This document shows, one piece after another, positions 22,305 to 33,639 of a stretch of 64,000 bases of DNA. A program made the translations under genes and the position numbers. This stretch comes from Voacanga thouarsii (lineage: Eukaryota > Streptophyta > Magnoliopsida > Gentianales > Apocynaceae). The notes beneath the pieces were generated by a model that was not told the origin of the DNA, searched no databases, and saw only the letters and a program-made list of their open reading frames with translations. Numbering within the stretch: the stretch's first letter is position 1; every line of letters begins with the position of its first letter. The DNA lies in assembly GCA_026120185.1 (NCBI GenBank), contig JANUWF010001217.1:1207001-1271000 (forward strand), written 5' to 3'.

Positions 22305-23768
22305 GTCTCATCTTAGGGTGCTGTTCTATATACTAATAAGTTCAAGCATAAAATGGATTTGCTTCCTTATGAATATTTCTTTTTTATATCTTTTAACTGT
22401 TAGAGATAAAAATATTTTTTTCCCTAATTTTTAGGTAGCATATCATCAAATTTCTGTAATCGGATTACCTCCTATTAGTTTTGTCTTTCTAATTATGAAA
22501 TTGCTTATACAGTGAAAAATCGATTCCATTTAACCATATGATGCTTATGTCATGAAATATTATCCTTTTTGGCTTTTAGTTGAATCAAACGTAAAACACT
22601 AAGTAGTTGAAGTGAAGTCAAGGTTGCATGTGCATTTTCCATGGGGAGGGATGGGGTGGGCCAGTTTTTAGAGAAAAAATAGTATCAGTCTTGTTCCTTT
22701 GGGTATTTCAGAAGTGAAAAATTAAGTTTGTAATATGATAGCTCCACATGATTCACCTTGATCAGTTTTAAAGGTCCACAACCATTAGAATATTTCAACA
22801 GTTAGCATAATAAATGAGAAGAGAGCAAATTTCCTCTTCATCACTGGTCTAAAAAATTGGAATTCTCTCTGCCCCAAAGACATTGAGTACAATGGTTTAA
22901 TTTGTGACTTTGATAATATCTTTGTCATTAAGTCCTATCATTTAATTTAATCGAAAATTCAAGGAACCCACAATGTAGCTTATTTTATTACAGGTGCAAA
23001 TGAAGGGCAATTCTTCCATTACAGTGTATGTCCTATGTCTCATCTTAGGGTGCTGTTCTATATACTAATAAGTTCAAGCATAAAATGGATTTGCTTCCTT
23101 ATGAATATTTCTTTTTTATATCTTTTAACTGTTAGAGATAAAAATATTTTTTTCCCTAATTTTTAGGTAGCATATCATCAAATTTCTGTAATCGGATTAC
23201 CTCCTATTAGTTTTGTCTTTCTAATTATGAAATTGCTTATACAGTGAAAAATCGATTCCATTTAACCATATGATGCTTATGTCATGAAATATTATCCTTT
23301 TTGGCTTTTAGTTGAATCAAACGTAAAACACTAAGTAGTTGAAGTGAAGTCAAGGTTGCATGTGCATTTTCCATGGGGAGGGATGGGGTGGGCCAGTTTT
23401 TAGAGAAAAAATAGTATCAGTCTTGTTCCTTTGGGTATTTCAGAAGTGAAAAATTAAGTTTGTAATATGATAGCTCCACATGATTCACCTTGATCAGTTT
23501 TAAAGGTCCACAACCATTAGAATATTTCAACAGTTAGCATAATAAATGAGAAGAGAGCAAATTTCCTCTTCATCACTGGTCTAAAAAATTGGAATTCTCT
23601 CTGCCCCAAAGACATTGAGTACAATGGTTTAATTTGTGACTTTGATAATATCTTTGTCATTAAGTCCTATCATTTAATTTAATCAAAAATTCAAGGAACC
23701 CACAATGTAGCTTATTTTATTACAGGTGCAAATGAAGGGCAATTCTTCCATTACAGTGTATGTCCTAT
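22305..23768. repeat. 732-bp tandem duplication, two nearly identical copies
   Basis: Copies at 22305-23036 and 23037-23768. I saw one difference (G at 22953, A at 23685), and the offset is constant at 732. GTCT occurs at the start, at the junction and just after the end (23769-23772), a 4-base microhomology. Each copy contains the same 32-bp AGO exon near its right end. Confidence 0.93.
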
Positions 23769-24009
23769 GTCTTATTCGTTTTAGTCTTTGAAAAATTGTA
23801 TGGTTTATGTGTGCATCTTTGTTCATTCAAACTTCCTTTGTGAAGGTTGCCCTTTTCTATAAAGATGGACGACCCGTCAATGCGAAGGGAGTTAGTAGAA
23901 GAGTATTGGAAAGAGTGCAAAAAACGTATAATACTGAGTTAGCTGGAAAGCAATTTGCGTATGATAGCGAGAAAAGTTTGTTTACCGTTGGACCACTTCT
24001 GCGCAACAG
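22994..24009 (+). pseudogene. AGO4-clade Argonaute fragment
   Basis: A 32-bp exon (22994-23025, repeated at 23726-23757) encodes ANEGQFFHYS after a TTACAG acceptor and before a GTATGT donor. The next exon, 23846-24009, reads VALFYKDGRPVNAKG, then [20 protein letters not shown] and PLLRN. These are consecutive exons of the N-terminal region of AGO4/6/9-type Argonautes, the effectors of RNA-directed DNA methylation. The PAZ, MID and PIWI domains are absent. The phase joins correctly (AGT, then GTT). The second exon is intact, and the next segment 3' is a different gene (LOG). Captured or rearranged genomic piece. Confidence 0.85.
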
Positions 24010-24027
24010 GTTGGCTTGCTCAATTTA

Positions 24028-24793
24028 GATGGTTGCTATAACTATTTGCTAGCATTATTTGACAATGGAGTTGAAGAAGGTTTCATCAAGCCCAGAACTC
24101 GGCACATAGTTCTCTCTTGTTCCTACAGCCAAAGCACTTATGGAAAAGATGGAGGTACTTACTAACCATGCTTTTCTTTTTTTCCTCTTGAACTTTTATT
24201 TTGTCATCATGAACTTGGAGACAGTTATTCTTAAGGTTGTTATCATGTACAGAAATCAAGCTCAAGTTCAATTTTTTCCATTATTGTGCAGAGTATAATT
24301 CATTCATGGGCTTCTCCACCCTCCAACCCTACCAATCAACCGGATAGTATTCTCTATTAGCTTCAATTACTGTCAAATTAAATGTCTGGTTTTGACTTAC
24401 TGATCAAATGAACTTGCTCCATCAGAGTGGTGATCAAAGGAATGGTTTGAACCAATATTAGTTTGTCCTCTATTGTAGGAATTGGCCTTGGAATGCCCAT
24501 GCCTCTTGGCAATTGGACATACTAAGGGTTTATGTACTTTCCTTTTGCTCATCTTCTTGATGTTCCAATAGGAAGCAGAAACTTCCTTAAACCTTTTGGC
24601 ATTATGAGTTCCTATCTTTTTCAATCATAGGATTACTATATATATCTATATAGAGTTTCTTAAAACTACAACTTGAATGCTTTGTTTCTAATTTTGATGT
24701 AAAATTTTGCAGCAATATACTCCATTTCATGTTGCCCCTCATGAAAGTTGGATGATAGAGCAACTCGGACACTATCCAAGTGAGCGCAATTAG
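24028..24793 (+). pseudogene. LOG cytokinin riboside 5'-monophosphate phosphoribohydrolase, last two exons
   Basis: The exon at 24028-24154 reads [20 protein letters not shown], then KPRTRHIV. A one-step frameshift near 24115-24122 switches to [12 protein letters not shown] before a GTACTT donor. The final exon, 24713-24793, reads QYTPFHVAPHESWMIEQLG then HYPSERN and ends in TAG. Both match the C-terminal part of plant LOG proteins, which release active cytokinin bases. The catalytic PGGxGTxxE motif lies in upstream exons that are not present. The fragment directly abuts the AGO exon in the same orientation, so the locus is a chimera of two genes. Confidence 0.85.
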
Positions 24794-26560
24794 TAATGAT
24801 ATCCTTATTCATGGTAGGCCTAATTCCAAAACACATTCCTGATTTGATTCAACATAATTTGAGTTTTGTATGAGATTCTAGACTCATGGAGCCACATATA
24901 ATGCTTTACTATATCCTCCTATCATTCTTTGTGGTTTGAGTTGAAGTAGAATCACCCTTTACTATTTTGCACAACATGCTCCAGATTGTGTTGAAATGTG
25001 GTCAATCAATGCACTATTTTGTGGCCAAATAGGCTTTATTTTGTGTGATGCATGTTTAGTGCAAAAGCTATGAAATTGGTCAAAGTATTACAGTGCCATT
25101 GACTAATCCTACTTAATAGTTCTTAGCTAGCACATTCAGTGGATGCAATTACTAGCATTAGGTGATCTATAGGAAGCCCTTGGTCATCTCCACTTGAAGT
25201 GGGTTAATATCATAAACAAGTTCAATACATCAATTAGTTTGGTTTCTGTTGAATCTCTTATCTCTTTACAAGTTTTGGACCAACTTATCTGCTGCAGGAA
25301 AAGGATTAGTGTAAAAAATAGTTCATGAAAGAATTTCAAGAGATAAAAGGATTATGCAATAATAGGATTATAAGAATTTCAAGTTCATGAAAGAATGCTA
25401 TTATGCTAACATTCTTTGCCTTAGTGTAAAAATACCCCATAGATTATTGTGAGTTTAATGCCTATGGGAATTCCTGTATTTTTTATACATGGGTGTCCCT
25501 TCCCTAACATAAAATAATTCTATTCACTCACTTGCCTTTTAGTCCTCTTAGCAATGTGGAGAAGTTCTAAAAGTCATGAATGCTATAGTAACAAGCATAG
25601 GCATTGTAGTACATCCATATGGTTGTAGAATGCTTTTTCACTCTTCTTTAGGAGAACCCTTCTCCTCTGCTATCAGTTTGTTGCACAAACACAAATAATC
25701 ATTTCATTAACTTAAGATTCCATTCTCTTCTGCTATCAGTTTATGGGTTCATTTGAGTATGGATTGCTTTAAGCATATGTATGGCGTTCTGCACATTTGA
25801 TTCCATCTGGAGGTACTTCATGTTTTTAGCTTAGATTTAACTTCCCTGCACTATTACTTTTGCAAACAGGTGCATTTAGACATGCTTATGTAAATTAACA
25901 TACAACTGAAAATCAAACACGTCTTCTGCTACTTAGTGACAAACTTTTGGCTTTGTTTTGCATGGTGGGAGCAAACAAAACTTTAAAGCTATCCAAGGGG
26001 AAGATCATTGTCTTAAGAGTGGGGTCATCTGCAGTTTTAGAGGGAGGTGTAATTTTACAAGAAATAAGGTGTAATTTTACAAGAAAGGGAATTGTGAATT
26101 GATAGTGAATTTCAAATATGGTGGTTAAGCAAACTGGCCATGACAAAAAGTGAATCAAGTAGATTGCCTTTCCATCATAAATAATTGTAAATTTAATGCA
26201 TATGGGAATTCTTATGGTTTTTTATACATGGGTGTCACTATCTTATGCTATTTGCACACTTCTCATATGTCCTTACTTTTGAGATATCATGTATGTTATC
26301 CCTTGTTTCTTGGTTTCATACGGATGCACTAATTAATATACACCTCACTTTCAAACCAACTGTGGAAGGAAGAGATTTCTAGAACTTCAGTTAAAAGTAA
26401 AGAACCCCAAAAACAACCTTTCTCTTAAGTTCTTGGGTTTAACGGATATTTAACAAGCTTAGCATAGTTAATACTTGAATTTTTAAGTAGCCCTGCAATA
26501 AATTGTAACAAAATTAGCTAAAATTACCTGAATCAAAATTCAATGTACTGATATCAATGA
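24794..26560. other. Spacer inside the AGO/LOG mosaic, nothing recognised
   Basis: No exon-like stretch recognised. AGAATTTCAAGTTCATGAAAG-type phrases and GTGTAATTTTACAAGAAA (about 26048 and 26070) are repeated locally. It ends in the Helitron-like terminus. Confidence 0.5.
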
Positions 26561-26580
26561 AAATATCTCGGGTACCCAAA

Positions 26581-26608
26581 CTTGCATCTCACGCAAGAAT
26601 CCTTACTA

Positions 26609-26609
<1 letters not shown>
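26581..26609 (+). other. Helitron-like 3' terminus (hairpin plus CTAG)
   Basis: A stem from CTTGC/GCAAG (26581-26597, extendable with one A-C mismatch) lies 8 bases before CTAG (26606-26609), and the next base is T. This fits a Helitron 3' end on the plus strand, bounding the AGO/LOG mosaic. A matching 5' TC end was not located. Confidence 0.6.

Positions 26610-26610
<1 letters not shown>

Positions 26611-26674
<64 letters not shown>
26611..26674. repeat. (TA)n microsatellite
   Basis: About 32 TA units directly after the Helitron-like end. Confidence 0.95.
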
Positions 26675-26678
<4 letters not shown>

Positions 26679-26960
26679 ATTTTCCATCAGTATGTAGTTA
26701 AGGTAGGAAATTCAAGTTGAAAGGTGTAAGTACTATAGTTGTCTTTTAATTATTGGTAACTGTAGTTTGCAATCTGAAATTTGAAGCTTGGAGAAAGTTC
26801 TTTTTGCATATTTACTGGATGATTTGTATCCCTTTGACATATTGCGACTTTAATTGAAAAAAAAAGATATTTTACTTGAAGTTTCAGTTTAGGAATATGC
26901 TCTGAGGACAAGTTTTCGTTGTTGTGACTGTTCTAACCATGAAGAGTTAGGTTACAACTC

Positions 26961-27440
26961 TAAGGGCTAGTTTGCGAGTTTAGGAAAGAAAAGAAAAGAA
27001 GAGAAATTTTAAGTTTGGAGAGAAAGGAAGAAAAAGGAAGAGAAGTAATATATGTCTAATGTTGTTTGAGAGTTTAGGAAAGAAAAAAAAAGAAGAGTTA
27101 TTTTTTTCATTTGAGAATTTGGAGAGAGAAAAAATTATTAAAATCAATTTATCAAAATATCCTTGAGAGTTTAGGAGGCAGTGTGGTTATAACGTGAGGA
27201 TATGGTGGGTATTTAAAATTATAACTTGTTCTTGAAAGGGATTATTTTGCCATTTAAAAAAAATACCTTAAATGCACATTTCTTTCCATCCTTTTCTCTC
27301 CAATTTGGAGAGAAAGAATTTTGGCTACTGAGATCACTCCATTTCTCTTCCTTTCTTTCTACAAAAAATCTGCCAAACAACAGAAGAGAACCCACTTCTC
27401 TTCTTTTCTCTCCTTTTTTAAACTCCCAAACTAAGCCTAA
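26961..27440. mobile_element. Tourist-like MITE (PIF/Harbinger type)
   Basis: The body is 26964-27437 (474 bp) with TAA on both sides (26961-26963 and 27438-27440). The terminal inverted repeats are GGGCTAGTTTGCGAGTTTA and, on the other strand, GGCTTAGTTTGGGAGTTTA. The interior is purine-rich on the left and pyrimidine-rich on the right, as expected for a foldback element. No transposase. Confidence 0.82.
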
Positions 27441-27479
27441 TTGTTGCTCCTCTGCATGAAGCATTTATATTAGCTACCG

Positions 27480-29820
27480 GTACCTTCCCCTTTTTTATGG
27501 ATGCTGAGCTCAAAGCAAACTTTATTGAAAATATCGTTACTTTCCTACCAAAAATATGCAAATTCTGGGGGTTCTTTCTGGTGGATTACTTCTCTGTTTG
27601 CTACTGTTCTCCCAGCTATGAGTATATTGACTTCTTATCTCAGAGCTTCTTTTTGCTATCCATAAAATTTTGGTAGTTTTAGCCTCAAGCGTAATGGATC
27701 TATCATTTTGAAGGGCGGTGAAGGTGACTGCTTTTATGTTGTTGGAAGTGTAGAATTTGGGGTCTTCGCCACACAGATAATAAAGGGAGCTATTTTGGAG
27801 AATGAACACTTCTTGGTGAATGCATTGCATAATTGAGAATCACTGTTGTGGGCGAGGTTTTATGTGCTGTCTTGACAAAAGAAAAGTTCAAATTAGTTGC
27901 AGGTCCTTTGGCAAAGCTTTAACAGGATGATCATAGTTATGCATTGATCCTGTTTACAAGTTATATCCACAAGAGCACTAATTGTCTAGTTTGAATTGGA
28001 TGAGGTTTTTAGTTTCATTGGCTTTTCTTCTTGTCAAGTTATACTTCTCAATCTTCTGAACCTAAGTTCTGCTACTGAACAATTTCCTAGACCAAAAGGC
28101 AATTCTGTAAAATTATCCAAGGAATATATTAAAGACTTGGATACTTCAGCTATTGAGAAGGTTAAGCTTTCTGATTTGGTAAGGACTACTTTAGTCTACT
28201 TTAGCTTATGTTTCCAAGAATCACAGAAATGAAAGGCAAGTACAGTTACATGTTAATTCTGTGATTTAGGAGTGGAGAACCTTCTGTTATTTGACAGACC
28301 CCTGCGACAATGGCCTTGTGTGCCTGAGGGATTCAGGTTGGTGCTTTCTTTCTTTTCTTTTAAGAAATCAATCTAAAGAGTAAAAGCTTTCCACTCCTTG
28401 ATGCCACTAAATATTGGTAACTAGTTATTGTTGCTTATCATATAAAGTTAGTCAGGTGGTAGTTACTCGGAAAATATGAATGGATTACTTGGAAAATTGC
28501 AATTGGAAAACAAATCTATTTTTCAAAGTAGTTAAAAGGATCGCTTCTCTTTTTTGTTGCCTCCAATGCAGGCAATTTGCTTAGCTTGAAAAGTTTCTCC
28601 AAGCAGAGGATTAAAAGACTAGAAAAAGAATCTCAAGTTTTAAAAGAATAGAATTTAATAAATGACATAAGCTTGTATGATTGTATGCCGTGGGGTGTAT
28701 GCACCTGTGCTGATCAAACACACGCTGGCATACTATTGGACACATGCCTTGCTTGTTTTGTAGCATAAATACTGCACAGCGAGATTGATGAACCATGTGC
28801 ACGGTTTTGTGCTACCTCCACTGTTACTGCTTGGGAAAATTTGCACAAGGTACGATATGTATGAGGTCATATTTGATTTATGATGTAATGCTGATAATAA
28901 GAGAATTCCCACTTGTGGACACATATTGGATCATAACTTCCCAGAATAGTATTTTCTATGGAGGAGTTTCTCCTGATGTTCTAATATTTCACTAGACAAG
29001 ATATATACAGGTTAGTTTTCTAGTACTATTAGCCTTGAATCATCTCACGTTATGGACCCCTGTGGACACTGGCTTAACATGAAATTATATTTTTATACAA
29101 AAGATGATTACTTCAGATGTTTAGTTGAAATCATTTCGATTTTAATCTTTTCACTGTAGCTAGTGGACTTCAGATATGGGAAAAAGTTATCTGGTCAATT
29201 TATGGAGAGAACTTTTACAATAAGGAGGATGGCTGACTATTTAGCTCTAGAAATAGTGCAAGGGAAAGATTTTTTTTTTTTTTTTTCATGTTTATTTGGA
29301 AAGCTTACACCTAAAGTAACTAACTAAAAATAGTAATAGAAGAAACATTTAGAGATAATTTGGCCACTGGAACAAAAATGATAGAACCAAAGAAGAGTAT
29401 AAGGGATGATATGCTTAGAATTTGTGTAGCACCTGATGAGCTTAGTCAAACAACAAAAGCTATAACCATTATTTGACTACTATTAGGTGGCTTATGCTGC
29501 AATTGTTCTTTAATCATTTGTTGTTCATTGATATTTTTCTTTTCCAAAGAATGTTAATATACTTAAAAAGTAGATATTACTACTGTAATATGGTAGTAAA
29601 TACTTCTATTATGTATTGCTTTTCAATGCTAAGTAGCTTATATTCCTCTAGAATCTAGGCGGCAAAAGTTTTCGTTTCAACCTTTTCATTTTTTATTTTT
29701 TATTTTTTATTTTTCTTTTTTGTTTTGTCCTTTATTGCTTTTATGATGTCCATTACCATAGATACATCTTTATAGATTCTTATTTCATTTGTGAATTTGC
29801 ATAGGTGGGCATTGGGAACT
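27480..29820 (+). pseudogene. PP2C/cNMP-binding/kinase protein (At2g20050 type), 5' portion of the remnant
   Basis: Decayed exons, in order: a cyclic-nucleotide-binding piece at about 27712-27780 (GGEGDCFYVVGS), one at 27845-27920 (VVGEVLCAVLTKEKFKLV), a linker at 28082-28175 (NSVKLSKEYIKDL), EWRTFCYLTDPCDNGLV (about 28272), then kinase exons NLLSLKSFSKQRIKRL (28572), CTCADQTHAGILLDTCLAC (28690), YGGVSPDVL (about 28955), LVDFRYGKKLSG and TFTIRRMADYLALEIVQGK (29158-29268), and WALG (29805-29820). They match the C-terminal half of the plant protein that combines PP2C, cNMP-binding and AGC-like kinase domains. Stops and frameshifts are frequent, the HRD-type residues are changed, and the APE proline reads as Leu. 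Its PP2C half is not in the window. Introns are retained. Confidence 0.85.
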
Positions 29821-30695
29821 ATTGACACCTGAAAATGCAGCTACCCAAACAAGTCAAGACATGACTAGACAGGGTTGCCAGGAGCATCGTTCGGACAGGC
29901 CATCTCAGTCAAGAGCATCATCTGGATGGGCCAAACAGATGCAATTGGGTCAAGCAAGCAAACTAGGCCAGGCAACCTCTAATAGAATCCGAGCAAGTCG
30001 GAGAAGCAGCCAACCAGAGTTTGACTTCAGTCAAGATACTTCCTATCTTTAAGAAAGTTAGATATTGAGGGGATAATGCACAGATTTCTCTCTAAGTAAT
30101 CTCTCACTTTGCTATTAATGATCATAGAGTAACCGTGATCACTATTTTCTCTATTTACAGTTATGGAGGCGTGACTTGGAAGTTTGGAGACCAAGGAATT
30201 CTACCTATAAAATCTTGAAGATGAATAGGAAAAAAAGGAGGACATCAAGAAATCATCTCAATAGTATATTTCATTCATTAATTTTATTTGAAAGCTTGTT
30301 TCACTATTTTTTTTTTTACAACTTTCCTTTAAATTTTTTTACTTTTACAGCTTTCAATCAATTCCAGTCAAGTTTTTCTTTCAAATTACTGAGTATTTGT
30401 GCTCTCGAGATTATTCCTTGGTCCCCAGTTTATTCCTTCTAATTCACACTGGTTTATTGTATTCACTTCGTGAATTAAGATTGCTTGGGGGCTTTTTAGA
30501 ATACTCCAAAGAATCCTATTGTTTGATTTTCAGCTTCTTGTGTAATTTCTCAAAAATATTTGTGTAGTAGTGGAAGTAAAAAGATGTGTAGAACATCTAA
30601 CCAGCCAAGTGTCTCTTTCGGCCAATCCAATCACAGCTAAACTAGTCCAACCAGTCACTGACTTAACGATCAAACGGTGAATTCTAGATTCAATA
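29821..30695 (+). repeat. 5' LTR of the second Tat element
   Basis: Starts TTGACACCTGAAAATG and ends GATTCAATA. Matches 40720-41643 along its whole length with many substitutions. TATA box TATAAAAT at 30206-30213. The PBS region follows at about 30703-30727 in decayed form. Confidence 0.88.
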
Positions 30696-31639
30696 CCTTA
30701 TTCTTGTCACACCTAGTGAGACCATCAAGTGTAGGTTCCGTTGAATGCAATTATGATTTGGTCGCATAATTAGCCAGATGGAAGAACGTTCGAGTACAAA
30801 TCCCAGTCGGCCAAAAAGTGCACCTCAAATGTCAATGGGAGCTGAGGCTTCTACATTTTTTTCGGCCACAAATGAGTTGCTTCAAAGTCTAGTGCAATAG
30901 ATGGCGATCGTATTTAAACTAACGTTGCGAAATGAGCTTTTTATGGTAATGGAAAGTCACTGGCCAGTGCCTAGTTTAGTCTATTCAGCCACTCTATAGA
31001 TGTAGAGGACAATTCAAGTTCCTAGACAGTCAATACCTCTAACAAAACTATAGTATGATAGGGTGACAGTAGCCTGCCTAGATCACTCCGTGATAACAGA
31101 AAAGATACCTCCAATAGAGAACCTAAACTTAGTGGTTGGTGCATTATCATCACCTATGACATGTCCCTATACATATGTTCAATCACCTATAAGTTATAGA
31201 ATTGAGGCCCAGCAACTAGTTTACTTTGGAGAACAACAACTAATATATGTCGGGGGCATCAACCAACATACCCTGCAGGTCAGTATCTAGTGACTGGATC
31301 AAGAGGTAAGGTAGTAGCGGGATCCTTTATACCAATTAAGACAGTTGGACTGTCGTACAGTACTGTCCTAGGCAGCCAATCGATGTATACTATAGCACAG
31401 CAAGTAGGAAAATCTATAATGGGGGTTATACACGACCAACTATTGTTTTTGTGCTAGCACAGCACAAAATGAAAGGCGGACAGTTCCCACTGGTTGCCTC
31501 AACTTCGCAGACCTATCAACTAAAGAGCATAGTCCAACTATAGAATTTTAGTGTTCAACAACAAGTGGATTCAAATATCCAATGTTTTGAGGAATACTTC
31601 GGTCTAACAATCACTGGTACAGAGAAAACTGTCTATCAG

Positions 31640-32170
31640 AAGTCTTATCCCCAGTGGATAGACTCAATACTGACTTTCTCCAAAGACTTCAAGGTTCTGG
31701 ACTTTACCACTTTTTTCGAGAGATGATAGTAAGACCATTATAAAGCATATCAGTAGCTTCACCATTCAATGTGGTGAGATAGGCAAGAGTAAATAACATA
31801 AATTTCATCTTTTTCTATTATCATTTACCAATCATGCTTTTACTTGGTATTCAAATCTATTACCTAACTCTATTCAAAGTTGGCCCAAAATGGAAAGAAT
31901 TTTTCATAAAAGGTTCTACCAACCTCAGTTGGACATCTCAATAGTTGATCTTTTAGCTATTAAATAAAAGGCCGGTGAGACTGTTACAGATTTTCTAGAA
32001 AGGTTCAGGCAGTTGAAGGAAATATGCCAGACACTCTTACCAGAATCAGAATATATATAGATTGTTGTTGATCAAATGCATCTTCAATTAAGGGAGACCC
32101 TAATTTGACATGATTTTTCTGATTTATCACGATAGGCCTCACCTGTAGCTAGAGTTGACCAATTAAGGAT
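31640..32170 (+). pseudogene. Tat gag remnant
   Basis: Frames broken by stops, but the gag domain is readable: PQWIDSI, FTIQCGEIGKSK, HAFTWYSNLLPNSIQSW, RIFHKRFYQPQLDIS, VTDFLERFRQLKEIC. Collinear with the gag of the first Tat element at 14100-14560. Confidence 0.8.
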
Positions 32171-32859
32171 GGATTAGTGATAGCTATAAGCAAGTTAAGT
32201 GCAGCACAAAAAAAAAAAAGAAAGAAAGAAAAAATGGGACAACTAAACTAGAAAAGAGGTGGCTAGATAGATAGCCGATCAAAATATGGTGAATATTGCA
32301 AGAGTTGAGCCATCTCATATGAAAAAGTTGTGGATTCTAAAAGGAAAGCAGTCGACTAGCCGGACTTACATCGTGAGTCATTTACTGGCTAGTAGACCAG
32401 CTAACCCCAACAAAAGATAGATTTGTGAGCCAGGTTTCAGAGAGATAGGGGGCAAACTAGTCACGTCCTAGTAGACAATTCGTGTTTGACCGGTTAAAAT
32501 TTTTGCAAGAGAATGAATTAAAGATAGCTTGGAAAGTGGTTTTTAAGGTACATGGATGGATTTTAACATTATGCATCTCAGCTCTAAATATTCAGTTACA
32601 TAAGTGCAATACTTTTCATGCTTACTGCAACTCAAAATAGAATATTAAAAAGAAGAGAGTGCATCAAAAGTATAACCAAAATGCCATGGGATATGACTTG
32701 CTAATCGGATTGGAAGGAATGGAATCTGAAGTTTGGTTTTCTACCTGTGAAGTTTTGCAGGAATGAGTGTAGAAAGACATTAGCAGGAGATAGCTTTGTT
32801 ACTGACAAGATAGTAGCTGAGTGGGTTGACCCAACAGATCAATTAGACCAGACAAAGGG

Positions 32860-33290
32860 ATCCGACATGTTTTTTGCTAAACTGACAGAAGAAATAGCCA
32901 TTCATTTGAAACCTTTATACATCAAAACTCATGTAAATGGTAGATCCATTTTCAAGTATTTGTTGACGGGGAAGTCATTCTAAACAACATGCCTGTTTCA
33001 ACACTTAAGATGTTGAGAAAGTTAATAGTAGACTTGGTGGCAATGAACATGCAGATGACTAGCTTTACCAACACTATCACTCTAATATTAGGAGTCCTGA
33101 TTTTAAATGTAATAGTTGGTTTAAGGACCAACTCAACATCTTTCTTTATCATTGAGGGAAAACTTTCATATTCAATCTTGTTGGACTAGGACTGGATACA
33201 TGCTAATAAATGTGTCCTTTCTACATTACATCAATTGTTGCTATTTTGGAATGACGGGCAGGTTGAAGCATTGAAAGCTGATAAGAATAA
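32860..33290 (+). pseudogene. Tat aspartic protease remnant
   Basis: PLYIKTHVNGRSI (about 32918), a frameshift in the active-site region, MPVSTLKML (32989), then YSILLD, stop, and DWIHANKCVLSTLHQLLLFW (about 33190). Equivalent to 15570-15920 in the first element. The active-site DGG is not readable. Confidence 0.78.
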
Positions 33291-33639
33291 TTTTTAGACA
33301 GACTTAAAGATAGTTGAGGCTATGTACTATCTCTAACTTTCAAGCCCATTAAGATAGAGACTATTCAACCTGGATAGGAGTTCACGACGTCAGCCTGACT
33401 AAGGCTTGTTTTCAGTTACAAAGCACGACCTACCAAATTGTTGTTCAAAATATCATTTAAACAACCGGACGACAAAGGATGACAACCCATCCTTGTTACA
33501 ACCATAGCTAGAGGATAATTTAGGAGAATCTTTGCTTAAAAAAGAACTCAGTTTTGTTTCTCAGGATCCACTCATTGATTTTGACCAAACAAACGCCATA
33601 TGACTAGAGTAAGTATATTATTGAGTGAGGAGTAAAGTA

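Noticed and set aside
24397..24624. A 75-codon minus-strand open frame in the LOG intron
   Set aside because: It lies inside the intron between two LOG exons and matches no family I know; probably chance.
27219..27464. Overlapping open frames on both strands
   Set aside because: They lie within the foldback Tourist-like MITE and reflect its purine/pyrimidine-biased ends.
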